Below, one piece after another: positions 59,473-64,000 of a stretch of DNA of 64,000 bases. The position numbers and the translations under genes were made by a program. A model generated the notes under the pieces. The model was not told the origin of the DNA and did not search any database. It worked only from the letters and a program-made list of their open reading frames with translations. Every line of letters begins with the position of its first letter. The stretch's first letter is position 1. Origin of the DNA: Geosiphon pyriformis (lineage: Eukaryota > Glomeromycota > Glomeromycetes > Archaeosporales > Geosiphonaceae); NCBI GenBank assembly GCA_016748015.1, contig JAAOMT010000459.1, forward strand, positions 1 through 64,000. Reading direction: 5' to 3'.

Positions 59473-59754
59473 NNNNNNNNNNNNNNNNNNNNNNNNNNNN
59501 NNNNNNNNNNNNNNNNNNNNNNNNNNNNNNNNNNNNNNNNNNNNNNNNNNNNNNNNNNNNNNNNNNNNNNNNNNNNNNNNNNNNNNNNNNNNNNNNNNNN
59601 NNNNNNNNNNNNNNNNNNNNNNNNNNNNNNNNNNNNNNNNNNNNNNNNNNNNNNNNNNNNNNNNNNNNNNNNNNNNNNNNNNNNNNNNNNNNNNNNNNNN
59701 NNNNNNNNNNNNNNNNNNNNNNNNNNNNNNNNNNNNNNNNNNNNNNNNNNNNNN
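59473..59754. other. assembly gap (282 N)
   Basis: Runs of N. Because both flanks belong to one LTR, the missing sequence is predicted to be the LTR interior corresponding to about 63257-63685. Frames reading through the N are meaningless. Confidence 0.95.
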
Positions 59755-59936
59755 TGCTGCTATCACCAGTTGGTGTTGGCTGCTATTGTGAACTGGTGCT
59801 TGCCACTATCGCGAGATGGTGTTTGCTACTATGTTAATCATTACCTTTCTAAGATTATTACTGTGCTATATTATGATTGAATAGTTTGTATTATTTTTAT
59901 GATTCTTTTTGCTAAATTCTTAAACCATAACAGCGT

Positions 59937-60940
59937 GGTGGTGGATTGTAAATGAGGTCACAATCATCACAATATTCAAAGTCACTGGGAATTAAACAAT
60001 GGTAACACAGTCTTGTATTCAACTGTGCTAGCCATTGTTCTTGCTCTTCTCTAGTGGGTGCCAAGTTTTGGTAGTGTTCATAGAACTTTTCTGGTTCCAG
60101 AAAATTTATGACTGGCTTTGCGTCCTAGTCAAGCTTGATGGGTTTTGGTGGATTGTTTTTAATTGTTCTGATTTTTTCTGGTAACGCATCTTTAATTTTG
60201 GCAATTGCCATTTGCCATAATTCATCATTGTCGTATGGACAACTGTCCAATTGCTGTACAGCTCTTCTCCCAGTGGCTTCTATGGGTGTTCTTTTTTTGA
60301 CCCAGTTACTAATGAGGATTGTGTATTGACAGAACACATCACACGTTCTTCCTCTTCTCAGAATGTCATTCCACATTTCTTCATCTAGCAGAGTCTTCCC
60401 ACAAGTGAGACAAGGTTGGCTATCCCATTTTTCTTGCCTCTTTGGTCATTCAAAGTGTTCGAGTAAGCATGGATGACAGTAGAACTTTGTTGCAGTGTGG
60501 TATTCTTCATCATCGCCACAACATGCACCCATTAATAACAGTTTCTTGCTGCAATCAATGCACACAAGCCTTGATCATTGATAATTGGATTGTTGTGGAG
60601 TGTGGTAGGTGTAGGAATTATAAATAACAGTGGTTGGCAGTGTTCCTTCTTCCTTTTCTTTTCTTTTTCCTTTATCTTTGTTCTATTCCCAACTGGAGGC
60701 TTCTTCTTGTTCGTTGTCAATCCAAGTCAGATCATCAGTTTCCCAGGTAAGTTTGTTTGTCTGCTTTCTTTTTCTGTTGTCATCCCAAGAGAGTATTGGT
60801 GGTAGCTCATTGTGTTCTTTGTTAGCTCACGACACTTGGTAGGCTTCCCAGGTAGGTTTTGGTTTTTTTTCCTCAAAGTCGATTAGTGGTGCCGTGGTGT
60901 TGATAGCCTTGAAATGGCCACACATTGCTGGTATGCGCAT
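59937..60940 (-). pseudogene. Ty3 pol: acidic/Lys linker and Cys-rich module between protease and dUTPase
   Basis: In sense from 60900: PLIDFEEKKPKPTWEAYQVS, LPPILSWDDN and an acidic/Lys-rich stretch (60800-60640). A Cys-rich segment follows with CIDCSKKLLLMGACCGDDEE, KFYCHPCLLEHFE, QPCLTCGKTLLDEEMWNDI, and near the end TRLCYHCLIPSDFEYCDDCD. I count at least six C-x2-C type pairs over about 200 residues, suggesting several zinc sites. Open pieces: 60125-60376 and 60120-59937; one stop at about 60126 separates them. I recognise the order from this Rhizophagus family; the function of the module is unknown. Confidence 0.7.
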
Positions 60941-60943
60941 GTG

Positions 60944-61588
60944 TCACCTGTTCTGGCTGAATTGGAGTTCTTGTGTATTCCAGTCCAGAGTGGCGTTCGT
61001 CTTGAACAGCCAGTCATTACCAACTAGAGTTTGGTATTGGGTGGCTTCCATAACAAGTACTTTGATTGGTACTATGATGCCGTTAATTTTGATTGGTAAG
61101 TCATCAATTTTACCGATTGGAGTCTTGGTTGCTCCATCAGCCATGATAATTCTGACACTAGTGGCTCGATCAACTCGGCGGCCTAATAAATCTATAAGTT
61201 GTCGTGTGATGATGCTGCTTGCTGAACCACTGTCAAGAATTAGTTTGATGTGATGGCCATCAATTTTTGCATCAGTGTACATGGCAGTAATTGGCTTTTC
61301 TTCCAGTGCGGCTCCACTAAATAATGGCATGATTGACAGTTCCTTGAGTTTGAATAGAAAAATGGCGTCCAGTGATTTGTCATTGGTGACTGTTGCTGGT
61401 GAAATATTGCTGGTACATGTTTGTTGTTTTTGAGTGGATTCCTGGTTGCTGGGTGAGGCATCTTCTGGGGTAATCAAGAGACTTAAATAGTTCTGGAAAT
61501 TTGGGTTTTGGGGATTCCTGGTGCCTGAATTCCATTGACAAGATCCTGTTTGACTGAAGGAGCTGGGGATCAGTTGATGAACTACCAT
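60944..61588 (-). pseudogene. Ty3 aspartic protease (retropepsin) region
   Basis: 214 open codons. The N-terminal half is a Gln/Pro/Ser-rich spacer. The protease starts near PITAMYTDAKIDGHHIKLIL and carries LILDSGSASSIITRQL (catalytic Asp in D-S-G), VRIIMADGATKTPIGKI and a flap-to-end region with VLVMEATQYQTLVGNDWLFK, the family pattern of retroelement proteases. It ends at a stop near 60942, where the family reads on into the linker. It would cut the polyprotein; this copy's catalytic Asp is intact. Confidence 0.82.
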
Positions 61589-61599
61589 TGATGATCTCC

Positions 61600-63075
61600 A
61601 GTTTTGCTATGTGATTCTCGGCCTTTGGACTTCACTGGCCAGTAAGTTTTATGGTGGGATCTGAATTGTTTGGGGTTAATAGATTGTTGGTGATTGTGGT
61701 TGATACATTACCTGTGGCTGTGGCTGATAAATTGGGGCCGTTGGTTGATAATTTGGAGCTTAATATACTGGTGGTTAATAAATTGATTGCTGCATCATTG
61801 GCAGGTAAGTAGTTTGATTTTGTTTTGAGTTTGATTGATAATTCGGAGTTGAAAACTGGCGATCGGAGTTTCGATATTGATTTCCCAATCATTGGTTATT
61901 TAAATGCTGGCAGCAGTCAATTTGAATATGTTCTTGTTTACCACAATAGTGGCAGATATGTATTTCCTATTGCCACTGTTGATTGGTTGATAAAGATGGA
62001 CATGATTGATTTTGGGCATGATTAAAGGTTCTTTGATTATTGCGTCGTTGTGGAGGCTGATAAATGGTGTGATTGTTAGCTAAGTATCCTTCTAATCTCT
62101 TATTAATTAATTTACTAAACTTCTCCCATTTGGAATCCAATTCAGATGATCCATTCATTACTAGATTAATGGCTTGGGTGTAATTAACCTCTGACTCAGT
62201 GGATTCAAAATCTCTGACACATGTGACTGCGTCTTGAAGGATACCTGGATGCAGCAGGCATACATGTTACAAGATGCTGCTGTGCAGGCCATGGATAAAC
62301 TGATTAAGTATCTGTGGTGCTGTAAAATAGTTGGCGTCAATTGCTTGAATTTGGTGCAGATTTTGATGGAAGCGTCCCAAGTAAGTGGTGACTGCTTCAG
62401 TTTCTCCTTGTTTTATGGTGGTGAATGTATTGACTAGGCAATTGATGCTGTTATTGTTGCTGAAGTATCTTAGGAATTCTGTTTTGAAGGCATTGAAATC
62501 TTGTGGTTTATTAACCAAGCTCTGATACCATGAATTGGCGGTATCCTTGAGAAAGTAGAGAATGGCTTGCATTGCTCGGCCATCATTCCATCCATTGGCT
62601 GTAATGGCTTTTTTTACATCATTCAGCCATACTTGAGTGTCATCCTCTTTACCAGTAAAGTTGTCAAGTTTTGCGATTGGTGCATAGGCCATTGGATCTA
62701 AGTTAGGTAGTTGTGATGGCTGTTGAAGCAGTTGTTGTGGTATTGGTTGTTGGGGTGGTAGTTGAAGTGGCTGTTGTATGGGTTTGGCTATGAATTAATT
62801 GGCAGTTGATTAATGACAATTACTGGAGGTAAGTTTTGATTAATTAATTCAGGGTTTGGATTGTTCTGTCTTTGATGATTTGGAGTTTCAATTTCTGAAT
62901 TTTCTAGATTTAGATTTTGTTGAGTTTGAAAATTCGGGTCTTCTAGGATCGGGTTTTGGTAATTAAATTCCTGATCCTCATCTTTGTCTTCTTCTGATTC
63001 AGTAATTTCCTAGGGACTGATGGTTCCGAAATCTGGCTGATGAAGCGGTGATTAAAATTCTGATGGTGTTGGCGA
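61600..63075 (-). pseudogene. Ty3 gag (capsid and CCHC knuckle), N-terminus cut off
   Basis: In sense from 63075: an acidic, Asn/Gln-rich region (ITESEEDKDEDQEFNYQNP) and a Gln/Pro run (62800-62700). The retrotransposon gag domain follows (62692-62267): YAPIAKLDNFTGKEDDTQVW, NGWNDGRAMQAILYFLKDTA, NSWYQSLV and FLRYFSN. Further pieces: 61967-62158 (WEKFSKLINKRLEGYLANNH), then a CCHC knuckle CHYCGKQEHIQIDC (about 61955-61910) and Gln/Pro/Tyr-rich repeats (YQPQ, IY-x-P) to 61630. Stops and shifts at about 62260, 61965 and 61890. The 5' part of gag is missing at the junction with the LTR at 63076. Confidence 0.82.
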
Positions 63076-63950
63076 TGTTACGGTTTAAAAATTTAGCAAA
63101 AAGAATCATAAAAATAATACAAATTATTCAATCATAATATAGCACAGTAATAATCTTAGAAAGGTAATGATTAATATAGTAGCAAATACCATCTCGCAAT
63201 AGTGGCAAGTATCAGTTCACAATAGCAGCCAACACCAACTGGTGATAGCAGCAAACACCAGGTTGAAATATCAAAAAGAAAGTATTACAAGGTGTTTTCT
63301 CATAGAACTACAAACATGTATATATACAGTAGTTTTAATATTGGGAAAAAAAATCAAGTAATAAAAATCATAACTTATCAAGCAATAGATCCAATTTTAT
63401 CTAACAAACTCCATTTTAAATCATACTTTCAAATTAAATATCCCAAGAAACCTTTAAATCAAAAAGAAATGAAAAAAGAATATTTAAAACTGAATTATCA
63501 CAACTCAAAGTATTAAGAAACTTACTTGTATTATTTATTGAATGAAACTATCATTTATTAACTGAATTTCTTGGAAGAATAATCCTTGATCAAGATTATT
63601 CACGTTGTTACTAATTGATAAAAGCTTTATTGTAAGAATTAGAAAAAGCACTAAAGACCATTAATATTCTGTGTTTCTAGATTAGAGAAACACATCAGGC
63701 AATTGCAAGGATAGCCTCAGAAAAGACCCCAAACAGTGGGTAGATTTCAGTTCAGCCTCTGAAAAGGAGTACATAAACATACACAACAATCAAGAATTAA
63801 AGAATAATTTACATCGCAACAGTAAAAAGAAAGCCTTCAGTATAACAGTGACATTATCACACAAATAGAATTGAGGAACTTACAAAAGACTGATTGCAAT
63901 TAAAGCGGGATATCAGCAATTAAATATAACAAAAAAACCAATCCGTAACA
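63076..63950 (+). repeat. LTR in plus orientation abutting the broken gag (about 875 bp)
   Basis: Begins TGTTACGG (63076) and ends CCGTAACA (63950), an 8-base terminal inverted repeat. It contains a TATA-like ATGTATATATACAGTAG (63316-63331) and a gag-like frame (63691-63868, NCKDSLRKDPKQWVDFSSAS). It is an inverted copy of the nested LTR at 59208-59932. The flanks differ (GGCGA left, ATGAG right), so there is no visible target duplication; the junction may come from recombination between elements. Confidence 0.75.
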
Positions 63951-64000
63951 ATGAGAGTGGAAAAATTTTTGGAGAAATTGGTTTTTTTTTCTTTTTACTC
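63951..64000. other. flank beyond the LTR, unassigned
   Basis: Fifty bases with T runs, no match seen to gag or to LINE sequence. Confidence 0.4.

Larger units (their letters stand above)
59208..59932 (-). repeat. nested LTR (same family as 63076-63950), containing the assembly gap
   Basis: Ends TGTTACGG (59208) and CCATAACA (59932) on the plus strand and is flanked on both sides by GCGT (59204-59207 and 59933-59936), a 4-base target duplication. Both arms are reverse complements of the LTR at 63076-63950: 59208-59472 against about 63686-63950, and 59755-59932 against 63076-63256. Removing the insert and one GCGT joins the pol frame in register (N-P-P-P-R before, M-I-Y after), which supports insertion into a once-continuous pol. 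Orientation inferred from the matching TATA and gag-like segment is minus. Confidence 0.8.
53677..63075 (-). mobile_element. Ty3/Gypsy retrotransposon with dUTPase-like module, degenerate
   Basis: Minus-strand element inserted into LINE copy 3. From right to left (5' to 3' in sense): gag with CCHC knuckle (63075-61600), retropepsin (about 61400-60950), acidic linker, Cys-rich module (60640-59937), a nested LTR (59208-59932), dUTPase-like module and RT (59207-57540), RNase H (57200-56750), integrase (56340-55665) with a C-terminal extension, then a 3' LTR (53677-54592). RT before integrase is the Ty3 order. The 5' LTR is not present in collinear form; an LTR in the opposite orientation abuts the broken gag at 63076. 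Many stops and shifts make it inactive. Confidence 0.88.

Noticed and set aside
59369-59837. Frames reading through the N run
   Set aside because: Only N codons inside the gap; flanks are LTR sequence.
60442-61253. Plus-strand frames with hydrophobic content
   Set aside because: Antisense of the Ty3 linker, Cys-rich module and protease, which show family motifs on the minus strand.
1-64000. CRISPR array or bacterial operon structure
   Set aside because: No regularly spaced identical repeats with unique spacers; genes have spliceosomal introns and no ribosome binding sites, so the DNA is eukaryotic.
1-64000. tRNA or rRNA genes
   Set aside because: I saw no credible A/B box pairs with a cloverleaf and no rRNA-like conserved blocks; a covariance-model scan would be needed to exclude diverged tRNAs.

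Overview
The window looks like nuclear DNA of an arbuscular mycorrhizal fungus (Glomeromycotina, Rhizophagus-like). The evidence is the very AT-rich background, short GT-AG introns, Sel1-repeat/protein kinase paralogues, and LINE and Ty3 polyproteins that I recognise from that group. The genus is an inference; no rRNA or marker gene is present.

Layout. 1-1608: decayed pogo/Tigger DNA transposon (minus). 2578-3768: class 3 lipase-like gene (minus, N-terminus not traced) whose catalytic Ser is Gly. 3.8-10 kb: gene-poor, rich in microsatellites. 10012-11888: intact two-exon leucine-rich-repeat protein (plus) with an N-myristoylation signal and a C-terminal Cys cluster. 12-17 kb: intergenic, with a long AT-rich block. 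17.2-19.1 kb: Sel1-repeat and kinase fragments. 21.1-22.0 kb: Tc1/mariner-like relic. 22.9-24.4 kb: GC-richer unrecognised sequence. 25101-27768: intact 11-exon PDK1-type AGC kinase (minus), the best host gene here. 28.9-29.3 kb: LINE 3' footprint and a possible telomerase reverse transcriptase fragment. 30.06-31.92 kb: broken kinase-Sel1 gene, followed by a kinase C-lobe fragment near 32.6 kb. 33-35.8 kb: AT-rich block.

From 35.8 kb to the end the window is almost all retroelements. Two LINE copies lie on the minus strand (35787-42500 and 44911-50370). A third lies on the plus strand (about 50640-53676), head to head with the second. It is cut by a degenerate Ty3/Gypsy element on the minus strand (53677-63075). 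Its order is gag, protease, Cys-rich module, dUTPase-like module, reverse transcriptase, RNase H, integrase. A related LTR with GCGT flanking repeats sits inside pol and contains the 282-base assembly gap. Another LTR in the opposite orientation (63076-63950) abuts the broken gag.

The two intact host genes (LRR protein, PDK1) have clean splice sites and catalytic or structural motifs. The mobile elements carry many changes of the C-to-T/G-to-A type, including lost catalytic residues and Trp-to-stop changes. No rRNA, tRNA, CRISPR array or bacterial-type operon was seen.
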